64,000 nucleotides of DNA from Ophioceras dolichostomum (taxonomy: Eukaryota; Ascomycota; Sordariomycetes; Magnaporthales; Ophioceraceae): assembly GCA_003049485.1 (NCBI GenBank), contig PYST01000062.1, positions 62,001 through 126,000 of the forward strand. Reading direction: 5' to 3'. Made by a program: the position numbers and the translations under genes. The notes beneath the pieces were generated by a model. That model was not told where the DNA came from, made no database searches, and was given only the letters and a program-made list of their open reading frames with translations. Positions 55,190 to 64,000 of the stretch are shown here, one piece after another; within the stretch, counting starts at the first letter, position 1, and every line of letters starts with the position of its first letter.

Positions 55190-57931
55190 ATGAATCGACT
55201 AGTCCGAGACGAGGATGGCAGCTGGACGACTCGCCTCAAGAAGAAGCAGAAGATGTTTAAGCAGGAGAGGATAGAGAAGAAGAAGGGCCGGGAGGAGAAG
55301 ACTCAAAAGCTAACCTGGCCAACGGGAAGGGTCATGCCGGTCGAGCTCTTCCAGCTGATATGCAGCTTCTTGCCGCGGAAAGACGTGCAACAGATGCGGC
55401 TTGTCTGCAAGGAGTTCGACGTCATGGTTTCTGCGTACTACTTCCGAAGCGTCGTCGCCCCCTTCCGCGCGTCGCTATACAGCTCTGCTCCCGCCCTCGA
55501 GTCGTCTGCAAGCGGGGACGGTGGCGGCGGGGACGGCGGCAAGGATGGCGGCGGCCGCTTACTCGATCAACCCGCGGCAACGCGGTCGGTATTCGACGCA
55601 TTCGGCGAGCATATCCGCTCGTTCGCGCTCGCTCTGGAACTCAACGAGTTGGACCTGGCGTTCCCCCCCCCCAAGCTGACGCACGAGGTGATCAAGACGT
55701 CCTGGGGCCTCTATCGTTGGCCGAAGAAATCCTACCAGCGGTACACCGACCTGGAGGCCATCGAGGACAAGGCAGATGAGACAGCCCTGATGACCAAGGC
55801 CTTCTCAAAGCTTACGAATCTCAAGGAGCTCGGGCTCTCGTGCGACGCCGGGCTGGGCTTTCTTCAAGGTCCCGACAGCAACATCTTCAAGCCGCTGACT
55901 TCGCCTCGCGTGTTCAAGAGTTCGAGGTACGCGCCGGAGGTCCTGTGTGCGAAGGAGTCGGAGCAACGCAAGGGCACTGCCGCAGTGCTCAAGCTCAGTT
56001 TCGACAAGCCCAAGACCTCGAGGCTGTTAAATATGACTCAGATGATGCTAGATGCCGGCTTCACCCTGCAGGAGGTTCCTGCCGCCATCGAGCTGCTCCT
56101 GTGGTGTGAGGGAAAGGACAAGCGATGGTTGTGGAGTAGCAAGACGGACGAGAGCTCACTCCAAAGTCAAGTCTTTCAGAACTTCGACGAGCAACCGCCG
56201 GTACCGGCCGCGTATCCTCGGCTGGCGCCTCCAAAAAACGAGTGGCGGAGCCACGCTCTCGAGCCGTACATGCTCAGTATGGCGCAGAAGGAGATGCTTC
56301 TTGAGATGACGTGGGCGCATGACGCGTTGGTGCAGTCGTACGCCCTCGCTGTGACGGACAATGCCCACGTTTTCCGCTCTGTTACGAGCTTTACCATCTC
56401 TCGCATCCCGGCCAGTCTGCTTCACATCCTGGCCCGGCCCGCATTCTGGGACAGCCTCCAGGGGGTGGAGGAGTTCAGCCTGGGAGTCGTACCGGACTGG
56501 CGCGAGGTCAGTAGGGAGAACGGCACCGTCGCGGACTTCCTGCTGTCGCCCAGCGACGCGTGCGGCGCCGTGTACGTCCTGCTCAAGACCTGCATCGCGG
56601 AACGGAGCAATATTCGCAAGCTGCACTTCGAATGGATCTGCGGCGGCGAGTTGAGCGTAGGCATTAGCCAGCGCAACCGCTACATCATGCCAGCCCCCTT
56701 CACCGAGACGGCGCGCAAGATGGTCAAGCACGACGTCGTGTTAGACTCGCCCGACTCGCTGTTGTCGCTGCCGCACGTGCGCGAGCTGTCGCTCAAGAAC
56801 TGCTACTTTAGCCCGCATGTGCTGCTTCACACGGTTCGGACCATGTCGGCGACATCGCTCACCAAGCTCAAGTTCGAAGGCGTGTCGCTAACGGGTCCCA
56901 TCCTGGCCATTGGGACCCTGAGCTTCCATATTCCGATGCCCTCCCCCAATGACCGCCCCAAGCACTGGCCCTGGCCTATTTGCTGCCCCGGAGCGAACCC
57001 CGGCCGAATGTTCCGGTGGAGCGTTAATCCGGCCCCCCATGGTCCCCTTGTTGGCCCATTCCACCAACCTGCCCAAACCAACCACCAACCCGGCCCCGGC
57101 AATCCCCAGAACCCGGGCCCGAATGCATTGAATGGCTTCCCGCAGTGGTTGGGCATGCTCGGGATGGCCCAGGCACAAGTTGGACCTGCCCATCCTGCCC
57201 ATCCTGCCCATCTGGCGCCAGCGGGCCCGCTTCCTCCTGTACCTATACCTCCTGCGCTTGCTGCACACCCTATGCTTCTGCAGGACATCGACCCGCCGGT
57301 CTGGCATGGCCCGCTTAAGAGCTCGTGGATTCCTGTGCCGCAGCCACTGTCGTGGGCCCACATTCTGAACGAGCTAACCCCGGGCTCAACCATACAGAAG
57401 CAGTACAAGAGCCTCTCCAGCGACGAAGAAGCTGATGCCGAAGCCTACAGGGCACTTGCGAACCAGCTGGCGGGCATCGTAGGCCGCGCACCAGCACTGA
57501 GCCTCGAGAGGAGCAAGTCGCTGTCGGTCGAGTTCATATCCTGCGGGTACGTGCTCGTAGACCACTCTCACGTCAACAACTTTCAAGTCATCCCCCCAAC
57601 GGCGCGGCCCGTCTCCATGCACGCCGACGTCGTGGACAAGCTCCGGTCCCTAGAGAGTGGGATCTTGAAGTCCACGGACTCGTTTCTCGGCAGGACCCTC
57701 GACGACTTCGACGACTCGGAGCACAACATTCTCCACCACGCCTTCTCCATGAAGTTCGGTTGGGATGGCATCTACTCGGCCACCACCATACACGCCGCGC
57801 ACCAGGATGGGTTCCTGGGGCAGGGCCGCGGCCGCTTCTCGGGCGGCTGGCGCGACGGCAAGCCGCTGACCGAGGACCAGCTTGTCGGCGACGACGTTGC
57901 CTCGTCGGACGACTCCACCGGTGATGACTAG
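55190..57931 (+). CDS. F-box protein with proline-rich insertion
   Basis: Substrate adaptor expected to join an SCF (Skp1-cullin-F-box) ubiquitin ligase. From MNRLVRDEDGSWTTRLKKKQ the frame gives about 913 aa without introns. The F-box spans about residues 49-90: MPVELFQLICSFLPRKDVQQ then MRLVCKEFDVMVSAYYF, which has the expected PxELxxxIxxxLxxxDLxxxRxVCK pattern. Leucine-rich segments in the middle (LTNLKELGLSC, LLSLPHVRELSLKNCYF) suggest LRR-like substrate recognition. Residues about 577-707 are a Pro/Gly/His-rich insertion containing HPAHPAHLAPAG. The acidic C-terminus ends DDSTGDD. The same frame is open upstream to a Met at 54773, which would add 139 Arg/Lys-rich residues; I prefer 55190 because the basic N-terminus leading straight into an F-box is common. 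After the TAG the frame reopens without interruption (next entry). The target is unknown. Confidence 0.8.
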   Translation: MNRLVRDEDGSWTTRLKKKQKMFKQERIEKKKGREEKTQKLTWPTGRVMPVELFQLICSFLPRKDVQQMRLVCKEFDVMVSAYYFRSVVAPFRASLYSSAPALESSASGDGGGGDGGKDGGGRLLDQPAATRSVFDAFGEHIRSFALALELNELDLAFPPPKLTHEVIKTSWGLYRWPKKSYQRYTDLEAIEDKADETALMTKAFSKLTNLKELGLSCDAGLGFLQGPDSNIFKPLTSPRVFKSSRYAPEVLCAKESEQRKGTAAVLKLSFDKPKTSRLLNMTQMMLDAGFTLQEVPAAIELLLWCEGKDKRWLWSSKTDESSLQSQVFQNFDEQPPVPAAYPRLAPPKNEWRSHALEPYMLSMAQKEMLLEMTWAHDALVQSYALAVTDNAHVFRSVTSFTISRIPASLLHILARPAFWDSLQGVEEFSLGVVPDWREVSRENGTVADFLLSPSDACGAVYVLLKTCIAERSNIRKLHFEWICGGELSVGISQRNRYIMPAPFTETARKMVKHDVVLDSPDSLLSLPHVRELSLKNCYFSPHVLLHTVRTMSATSLTKLKFEGVSLTGPILAIGTLSFHIPMPSPNDRPKHWPWPICCPGANPGRMFRWSVNPAPHGPLVGPFHQPAQTNHQPGPGNPQNPGPNALNGFPQWLGMLGMAQAQVGPAHPAHPAHLAPAGPLPPVPIPPALAAHPMLLQDIDPPVWHGPLKSSWIPVPQPLSWAHILNELTPGSTIQKQYKSLSSDEEADAEAYRALANQLAGIVGRAPALSLERSKSLSVEFISCGYVLVDHSHVNNFQVIPPTARPVSMHADVVDKLRSLESGILKSTDSFLGRTLDDFDDSEHNILHHAFSMKFGWDGIYSATTIHAAHQDGFLGQGRGRFSGGWRDGKPLTEDQLVGDDVASSDDSTGDD

Positions 57932-58936
57932 TGGTTACTCGCCCGTGGGTGCGCGTGCTTCGAGCGCATGCCACCCGACCAGCAGGCGCACTGCGACAAG
58001 GAGGCGCGGCGCCTGCGCAAGCACCAGCCCATGATCGACCGGGCTTTTCACAAGCTGGATAAGCAGGAGGAGGAAAAGCGACGGGGCAAGCGACAGAGTC
58101 AGGGGCCAGCGGCTCACAATCGCGGTAACGCCAGCAGCAGCACTAGCCGCAGCCTGGGCGGCTTTTTCGATCGCAACCACGCTGGCAATGCCAGCCACGG
58201 CGGCAACGGCGTGCATCGAGCCAGAAGCCATGATGGCGAAAACGACGACAGAGACAACGCGTCCGCCGCCGGTGGCCGTGCTGGTGCTGCCACTTCATTT
58301 TCACCGTTGCCAATGGGCACCCCTTCCTTGTATGACTACATGCCGCGCGACTCCTTCCGGCTGTACCACTTCATCCTCACGCACATGGACTTCCCCGGCC
58401 CCGATCAGTGGCAGTTCTACCCGATCCCCTGGTACTTCGACGAGGAGACGGTCCAGAAGCCCTTGCGCGCTCGGCTCGAGCAGCTGCTGGGAGACAGCAA
58501 CCATCACACTCGACGCGCGCATCGCGGGGGCGGCGGAGTCGGCGGCGGCAGAGTGGGAGTGGGCGACGACCAGTGGATCGCTACCGTGGCCCACCACCAC
58601 CATTACGATCATGATCATAACAACAACAACAACAAAACCATTGTGAGCAAAGCCGTCAAACTGCAGCTCGAAAAGAAGATCCTCGACGACAGGGAGTTCA
58701 TCAGGGGCCTTTTCCTGAGGGGCCTGGAGACTGCCGCTGCTGCTGTGCCCGGAGGAGGAGGCCCGTCGCACTGGCCTATGCGCGCTGCGGCCGGCTTCGC
58801 CTTTGCCGAGGGGCGGGCCGAGGAGAACGTGCTTGAGCTTGGGGTGGGTGATGCCGATCCCGATCCGGACCCGTATGGGGTTGAGTGGGAGGCGTTGCGG
58901 GGGGAGGATGGTGGTGATTGGCGGTCTTTCTGGTGA
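57932..58936 (+). CDS. Downstream in-frame open frame (readthrough extension, second gene or broken C-terminus)
   Basis: The frame after the F-box gene's TAG (57929-57931) stays open for 334 codons to a TGA at 58934-58936. The first Met is 36 bases past the stop (57968, MPPDQQAHCDKEARRLRKHQ), in a poor start context (C at -3), and gives 322 aa. The protein starts with a basic helical segment, then Ser/Asn/Gly-rich linker, then a plausibly folded part: SLYDYMPRDSFRLYHFILTH, GPDQWQFYPIPWYFDEETVQ, and after a His/Asn repeat (HHHHYDHDHNNNNN) the helix VKLQLEKKILDDREFIRGLF. It ends GGDWRSFW. No known domain is recognised. With only 36 bases between the frames, no separate promoter can be placed. 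Either it is the true C-terminus of the F-box protein, reached by readthrough, or cut off by a mutation or sequencing error, or it is a second cistron. Confidence 0.55.
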   Translation, partial: WLLARGCACFERMPPDQQAHCDKEARRLRKHQPMIDRAFHKLDKQEEEKRRGKRQSQGPAAHNRGNASSSTSRSLGGFFDRNHAGNASHGGNGVHRARSHDGENDDRDNASAAGGRAGAATSFSPLPMGTPSLYDYMPRDSFRLYHFILTHMDFPGPDQWQFYPIPWYFDEETVQKPLRARLEQLLGDSNHHTRRAHRGGGGVGGGRVGVGDDQWIATVAHHHHYDHDHNNNNNKTIVSKAVKLQLEKKILDDREFIRGLFLRGLETAAAAVPGGGGPSHWPMRAAAGFAFAEGRAEENVLELGVGDADPDPDPYGVEWEALRGEDGGDWRSFW

Positions 58937-60574
58937 CCGACCAACAGTGAAGGAAGACAAGGGAGGCAAATGGCTAAACTGTGCTATTCTACATCATGCC
59001 CTGCCTTTCCTTGCCTTGTCTTGCTTCACTACTGGCCTGGAGATGGCCAGACTACCTACCTACCTACTAGGCGACCAGACCCTTCCTTACTTCCGTTTTC
59101 TCATCCTACCACCCCCTCCCTGTTCTCTCTGAGTTCCCTTCTATTACCGGTTTATTTTCCCTGCCCTTTCGTTTCCTTGCTTTGTCTACTACGTAACATA
59201 TATATCACAAAACCCTCCTAAGCCTTATCTTGTTCACAGCTACTGCCACTACCGCCTCCTCTACTACTGCTTTACTTCCCAATATTTGCTTTCTCCAGCC
59301 AGGCGTTTTGGGCCTGGTCATGACGACATGTTTTTTGACAGCCGACGTTATGATAACACTCTCCTGCCCCTGTGCTCTGTCTGTGTTTCCGTCTGGGTCT
59401 TGGTCTTCTTTGCTCTGTACTTTAATCTTTATTCCCCCTTGCTTTTCCCCCTTGCTTTTCCTCGTCTCATTCATTGCCTTCCTTCTGGCGCTGCTCGCGA
59501 GCACGCACACACGCCGTCTGTCTTCCCTCGGAGAATTTTTTTTAACACCACATTCGTTGCTTGTTGTAATACCATAAACTTAACTACATTAGCCTTCTGT
59601 TGCCCGTCTAGCTAGACAGGTGGCTAGATGGCATTGTCCTCGTTATGTTTTCTTTGCCCTATTCTGATTCTGGAACGAGCGAGTTAAGTGGGCTCACTTA
59701 CTCAAGGTACTCTTCTTTACTGGTCCCCAACCAGTATCAAATCCAACCAGTACCAACTAACTCAACCTCGTCATGTACGATGGAAGGCGATGTAAGGTAC
59801 GGTGAAAGGTGAGGCTGGGGGAACGATGTTGACGAGGGAACGGCAGAGGGGAAGGGGCTACTTCGTGTACTTCGTTGCGTCAACCCTCGTCTTCCGTTCT
59901 TGCTATTTCTTTGATGAGAATACGATGGATTGGTAGTCTTAGGACAGGTTAAGGTAGTCAAAACGGGTCAATACAATATGATACCATCACTAGACCGAGT
60001 GCGTGCAATCCTGATTCATGGGAGTGATGTATGTATCCTTCGTTCTGTCGTTCCGTGGACTTTTCAGTCGAGTATCGAGGGAGCCAATACACCCAAGCCG
60101 TTGCGAAGGTGCAGCTCCGTCGTCAGTACATGTGATCCTGGCAAGGTTCTCTATAGAGCATCCACGCTTCGACTGGGCACCTCGAGACTAGTTTGACGGT
60201 CGTGGTTGGTTCCGATCTGTAGGAAGGAAGCCCATATCACATTAACTCAAAGGGAACGGCGTTTTGGAATTTCTGTTCTTTTTGTAGTGTTGTCCCGAAA
60301 TGCCATGCTCACATACACCGGTTGACCGTTTGTTTGGGGAAAAATCAGAGAAATGAAGATCAAAAAAAAGCGAATTCGCAAAAACCGCGCACGCCGCATT
60401 TCCCTTTGAGAATTTCGTTTCCCAACCGCCCCTTGACTTCCTTTTTGATTACGGAAGAGAAAGGATAGACAACATCTAACCATGCAAAGAACAGCCAAGC
60501 CCTCAAGCTCCCTCCGCCCGAAGAACCCTTTTCATTCCCGAAAAACCCAGCATCGTCCTCCGCTAATTGTTTTT
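58937..60574. other. Convergent intergenic region between F-box unit and Rpl17 gene
   Basis: No gene is recognised. Flanking genes converge, so both 3' UTRs lie here. The sequence is strongly C/T-rich to about 59580, and includes a TACCTACC cluster at 59053-59070. Confidence 0.5.
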
Positions 60575-61782
60575 TTAAGCGGCGGTGATGGCCTTCCGGA
60601 TGCGGACACCACGCTGTCTCGAGGTCAGGTGCTCGGTGCTGGCGGCGACGGCGGTGGACTTCTCGACGGCCTCGTCGGCCTCGGTCAGGATGAGCTCGAT
60701 GTGGCAGGGGCACGACATGTAGGGGTTGATCTGGACAATACGTCAGTCAGTTTCCACCTTTGGATCCCAAGAGCACAATTTCAGAAGGCAAAGGGGAAAA
60801 CGTACACGACCGTGGGCACGGTAAGTCCGGCGGCGCTGCTTCGGAGCCTGGTTGACCTGGATGTGCTTGACGACCAGGTTGCCGGTGTCAAGGCCCTTGG
60901 CGTCCGCGTTCGACTCGGCGTTCTTCAGCAGATCCAGCAGGAACTGGGCCGACTTGACGGGCCAGCGGGCTTTTGAGACACCGAACTGCTTGCCTGTTTT
61001 ATTATTGGAGGGTTCCAGTCAGCACATCGCTGCCCGCGTTGAAACATGCGGGCTTCCGATCCAGCATCGATCACGTCGTCCTCCTTTCCTCTCTCTCTTG
61101 TCCCTCCTTCAGATATGTGACTCCACAGTTCCATCCCCTCGACATCGGTGTTGAATAACGCCGTCCAAAAGCGTGGGCTTCGGACAAGAAAGGAACGCGA
61201 AGATCGGTAAATTGGCCAGCAAAGCCAGAAACAAGAATCGGGTCCGTACCTTGGGCGCAGCGGCCGGTGCTGCCAGCGTACCGGCGCATGGGGACAGCCT
61301 CCTTCTTCTCCTGGACGTTCTCGAGGAACTTGATGGCGCGGGCCAGCTTCCAGCCGTTGATCGCCTGGGCGGTCTCGCGGGTGTTCTTGAAGGAGACGCG
61401 GAGGTACGACCCGCGGGCGCGGGCCGACTTTTGCTGGTCGATCTCGTTAGCTCCGTACCGAACCTTGATGTTTGATTGAAAGAATGTCAGTCGTGCTAAT
61501 TCACTGATTGGAAGATGTGTTGCTCTTTTCGGTAAGGATTCTGCGTCGATCACCGAATGGCCTCCCCGCCTCTCGTCGAATTCGCAGTTTCCGATGGTCG
61601 CCTAACTGTCGTCGTTGTCATTGTCATCGTCGTCGAGAGCCAGAAGAATTGAGCACTGTCAGTCCCTCGCTGTGGCTTGACGGACATGGCAGGCGACCGG
61701 GAGAATGGATTCAATCGAGGAGAGGAGCCATTTCGAGTGCCGAGACCGATTCGCAAGAGTGATTCGAGGCCGTACGTACCAT
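60575..61782 (-). CDS. rpl17: 60S ribosomal protein L17 (uL22)
   Basis: Structural protein of the large ribosomal subunit, lining the peptide exit tunnel. Four coding exons (61780-61782, 61250-61463, 60806-60993, 60575-60730) give 186 aa. The protein reads M-VRYGANEIDQQKSARARG, then SYLRVSFKNTRETAQAINGW, MRRYAGSTGRCAQ-GKQFGVSKARWPVKSAQF, HIQVNQAPKQRRRTYRAHGR and INPYMSCPCHIELILTEADE, ending RIRKAITAA. This is near-identical in layout to yeast and Neurospora L17, at normal family length. The first intron (316 bp) starts directly after the ATG (ATG|GTACGT), so the initiator codon sits at the very end of the first exon. The branch site CTGAC and acceptor CATCAAG precede VRYG. The gene is divergent from the fibrillarin gene and shares its upstream region, which contains a telobox palindrome. 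Confidence 0.97.
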
Positions 61783-62402
61783 CTTTGCTGCTGTCGAAGT
61801 TGTCGAGTTGGGCGATGGTTCCGATTGTGGATTATGAGGTGTTCGGAGGCGTCGTCAAGTGTCCTTGGGTGCTGAACTTTTGCGCAGGCGGAAAAACGGG
61901 ACCCACTTTCGCTTGTGTGGACCTCCAACTAGGGTTGATCAACCCTAGATTTCTGCACCCCGGTTCGACAGCGCAATACTGGCAGCTAGAAGCTGAAACT
62001 TGTATAGCTGATAGAATTATTAGTCTATAATGAGGAATTCTCATTTTTGTATACTCAAAGAGCAAATTGAATTGTCAAACTACGATATTTGCTGTGCGGT
62101 GTCTGATTGGCCTGGACAATCATAGTGAGAGAAGTGGAGGCGGAGACGGATCATCTATCAGCCGGAGGGGACCCAGAAAAAAAAGTTCAGGGTACTGTCA
62201 GTTTGGTGCAGCAAATTTTTTTGGCTGGAGCTTCGAGGAGCTCTCGGTTTGGTGCTTCTTTTTTGCGTCTGTCCTACCGTCCGAAGCAGTAGAATACCAC
62301 GATACCTTCAAACACGATACCCAATTCCGTGCCTGACCGAACAGAATCTCGGTCCTACACAAGAAATACAGACCGAGTTCGATTCCTCAACAATCCCAGG
62401 CC
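61783..62402. promoter_or_regulatory. Shared divergent promoter of Rpl17 and fibrillarin genes
   Basis: 620 bp separate the two start codons. The interval holds a telobox palindrome at 61929-61948, an ATTGG (CCAAT-box complement) at about 62107-62111, and T/C tracts near both ends. Co-regulation of a ribosomal protein and an rRNA-processing factor is biologically expected. Promoter activity is inferred from position. Confidence 0.7.
61929..61948. promoter_or_regulatory. Perfect palindrome of two inverted teloboxes (TAGGGTT/AACCCTA)
   Basis: CTAGGGTTGA at 61929-61938 is followed directly by its exact reverse complement TCAACCCTAG at 61939-61948. Each half contains the telobox TAGGGTT/AACCCTA, the recognition core of Tbf1/Taz1-type Myb proteins. 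Tbf1 controls ribosomal protein or snoRNA genes in several yeasts. It lies 147 bp upstream of the Rpl17 ATG and 454 bp upstream of the fibrillarin ATG. The palindrome is seen directly; the binder is inferred. Confidence 0.65.
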
Positions 62403-63731
62403 ATGGGTTTCACGCCTAGAGGAGGACGGGGCGGTGGCGGCGGTCGTGGCGCCCCTCGTGGAGGCGGCAGCTTCCGGGGCGGTGATCGCGGCGGATTTCG
62501 AGGCGGCGCTCGTGGAGGAGGAGGCCGTGGAGGTCCAGGTTAGTCGCACTGGATACAGCCAGCTGGGGAGAGCGATTGCTACCAGGCAAACGACATGCGT
62601 CTCTCCCCCGGACTCCCTTGAACTTGTGTCACCTAACTTACATGATGACGGTGTTTAGGTGGGCGAGGTGGTGCCCGTGGACGTGGTGGCCCTCCAGGTA
62701 GGGGAGGCCGCGGTGGTGGCCGAGGAGGTCGCGGCGGCGCAGGAGCGGGTGGCAAGAAGGTCGTAGTGGTAAGTGAAGGCTCTATACATTCGCTCTGCCT
62801 TTTAATAGCCATGTCGCATCCAACGATCGCAGCCCCCCTCACCAGCACGACAAGTGCCCGCTGCCCAAACAGAGCCAGACTCTCTAACACTTGTCCACTT
62901 CTTCCTCGTAAAAGGAGCCCCACCGTCACAAGGGTGTGTTCGTTGCGCGCGGAGGAAAGGAGGACCTGCTGGCGACGATCAACACCGTCCCCGGCGAGTC
63001 GGTGTACGGCGAGAAGCGCATCGCGATCGAGAACAGCAACAGCAAAGGCGCCGACGACGCGCCGGCGACCAAGACCGAGTACCGCATCTGGAACCCGTTC
63101 CGCAGCAAGCTCGCGGCCGGGATCCTGGGAGGCATCGACAACATCTTCATGGGCCCCGGCGCCAAGGTCCTGTACCTGGGCGCCGCCTCGGGCACGTCCG
63201 TCTCGCACGTGGCCGACGTCGTGGGCCCCACGGGCACCGTCTACGCCGTCGAGTTCAGCCACCGGTCAGGCCGCGACCTGATCAACATGGCGACGAAGCG
63301 CACGAACGTGATCCCCATCGTCGAGGACGCGCGCCACCCGCTCAAGTACCGCATGATCGTGCCCATGGTCGACTGCATCTTCGCCGACGTCGCCCAGCCC
63401 GACCAGGCCCGCATCGTGGCCTATAACGCCGCGATGTTCCTGCGCAAGGGCGGCGGCACCTGCATCTCCGTCAAGGCCAACTGTATCGACAGCACCGCGC
63501 CCGCCGAGGAGGTCTTTGCCCACGAGGTCGAGAAGCTCAAGGCTGAGGACTTCTTCCCCAAGGAGCAGTTAACCCTGGGTATGCCTTTTTTTTTTCCTTT
63601 GGTTTTCTGTATTTTCTAGTCTTTCTATGCCACTAACATGATGCCAACTACGTATCCTTCCAGAACCCTATGAGCGTGACCACGCCATGGTCACGGCCAC
63701 CTATCGGCAGAAGGAATACATACCATACTGA
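62403..63731 (+). CDS. nop1: Fibrillarin / Nop1, rRNA 2'-O-methyltransferase
   Basis: Nucleolar catalytic subunit of box C/D snoRNPs that 2'-O-methylates rRNA using SAM and also methylates a histone glutamine. Four exons (62403-62538, 62659-62768, 62915-63578, 63664-63731) give 325 aa. Residues 1-80 form the GAR domain: MGFTPRGGRGGGGGRGAPRG and further RGG repeats, targets for arginine methylation. The methyltransferase domain starts near EPHRHKGVFVARGGKEDLL; the SAM loop VLYLGAASGTSVSHV is at about 167-181 and is followed by VYAVEFSHRSGRDLINMATK, the fibrillarin signature. Further conserved stretches are NVIPIVEDARHPLKYRMIVP, VDCIFADVAQPDQARI and the C-terminal EPYERDHAMVTATYRQKEYI. Length and domains are normal. 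The gene is head to head with Rpl17. Introns 1 and 2 were checked for C/D snoRNAs; no convincing C plus D box pair was found. Confidence 0.97.
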
Positions 63732-64000
63732 ACAAACATGGTTTTGATACGCCTCATCCAACCGCTCCATGAGACGCCCGTGAGCCTGCAATACCGGCCA
63801 GCCAGTGCACCTTTATTGGTAGACCTGCTCAGGTTCGCATCCACACGCGGCCACTCTCTACGTACGGCTATGTTCATATATCCATCCTTCTTCCTTTAGT
63901 CGCGTGGGCTTCCTTGCTCTTTTGTGGTGTTACTCGGACCTTGCTTTCACTGTCGAAAATGGGCTGGCAGATGGCGAATATGGCGTTGTTCCATCTATGG
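63732..64000 (+). other. 3' flank of the fibrillarin gene
   Basis: Non-coding sequence after the fibrillarin stop, probably its 3' UTR. No further gene is visible before the window ends. Confidence 0.5.

Noticed and set aside
62539..62914. Possible intronic box C/D snoRNAs in the fibrillarin gene
   Set aside because: An ATGATGA occurs at the end of intron 1, but no D box follows at suitable spacing and no terminal stem is visible.

Overview
The window reads as nuclear DNA of a filamentous ascomycete (Pezizomycotina, most like a Sordariomycete; inference). Genes carry short introns (about 50-150 bp, one of 316 bp) with GTRAGT-type donors, CTRAC-like branch sites and YAG acceptors. The protein families fit: an AzgA-type purine permease, a cAMP-receptor-like GPCR, a fungal P450, a CVNH protein, a DUF6590 protein, Rpl17 and fibrillarin. 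Coding exons are GC-rich at third positions, while intergenic DNA is long, CT/GA-tracted and rich in microsatellites. No bacterial, viral or intact transposon signature was found, and no tRNA or rRNA was recognised.

Layout, left to right. 762-3266 (-): nine-exon AzgA-like permease. 3267-8714: no gene recognised. 8715-11287 (+): large protein whose C-terminal half looks like a class I methyltransferase with an eroded SAM loop. 11288-19853: no gene recognised, but it contains a 483-bp (TG)n tract at 18048-18530. 19854-21513 (-): seven-TM receptor with a long third intracellular loop and a His-rich tail. 21514-31773: about 10 kb without a recognisable gene, holding a minisatellite, a hairpin and a poly-G/N assembly scar. 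31774-33327 (-): multi-pass membrane protein with a Gln/His loop. 35792-36688 (+): small secreted cyanovirin-N-like protein. 37645-39396 (-): P450. 44621-47017 (-): single-exon coiled-coil protein with a Ser-Gln-Arg-Pro repeat. 49478-51797 (+): nine-exon DUF6590 protein. 55190-57931 (+): F-box protein, followed in the same frame after one TAG by a further 334-codon open frame ending at 58936. 60575-61782 (-) and 62403-63731 (+): Rpl17 (uL22) and fibrillarin, head to head.

The genes do not form one pathway or a biosynthetic cluster. The clearest functional unit is the right edge, where a ribosomal protein gene and the rRNA 2'-O-methyltransferase gene share a 620-bp divergent promoter containing a perfect 20-bp palindrome of two inverted teloboxes. 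The other items most worth checking are the in-frame stop joining two long open frames at 57929-57931, the CVNH gene that seems to need a 17-nt microexon, the methyltransferase-like protein lacking its glycine loop, and a dispersed TACCTACC/CCTAGG motif confined to non-coding DNA. Exon boundaries were deduced by eye from splice signals, frame continuity and remembered family sequence; there is no transcript evidence.
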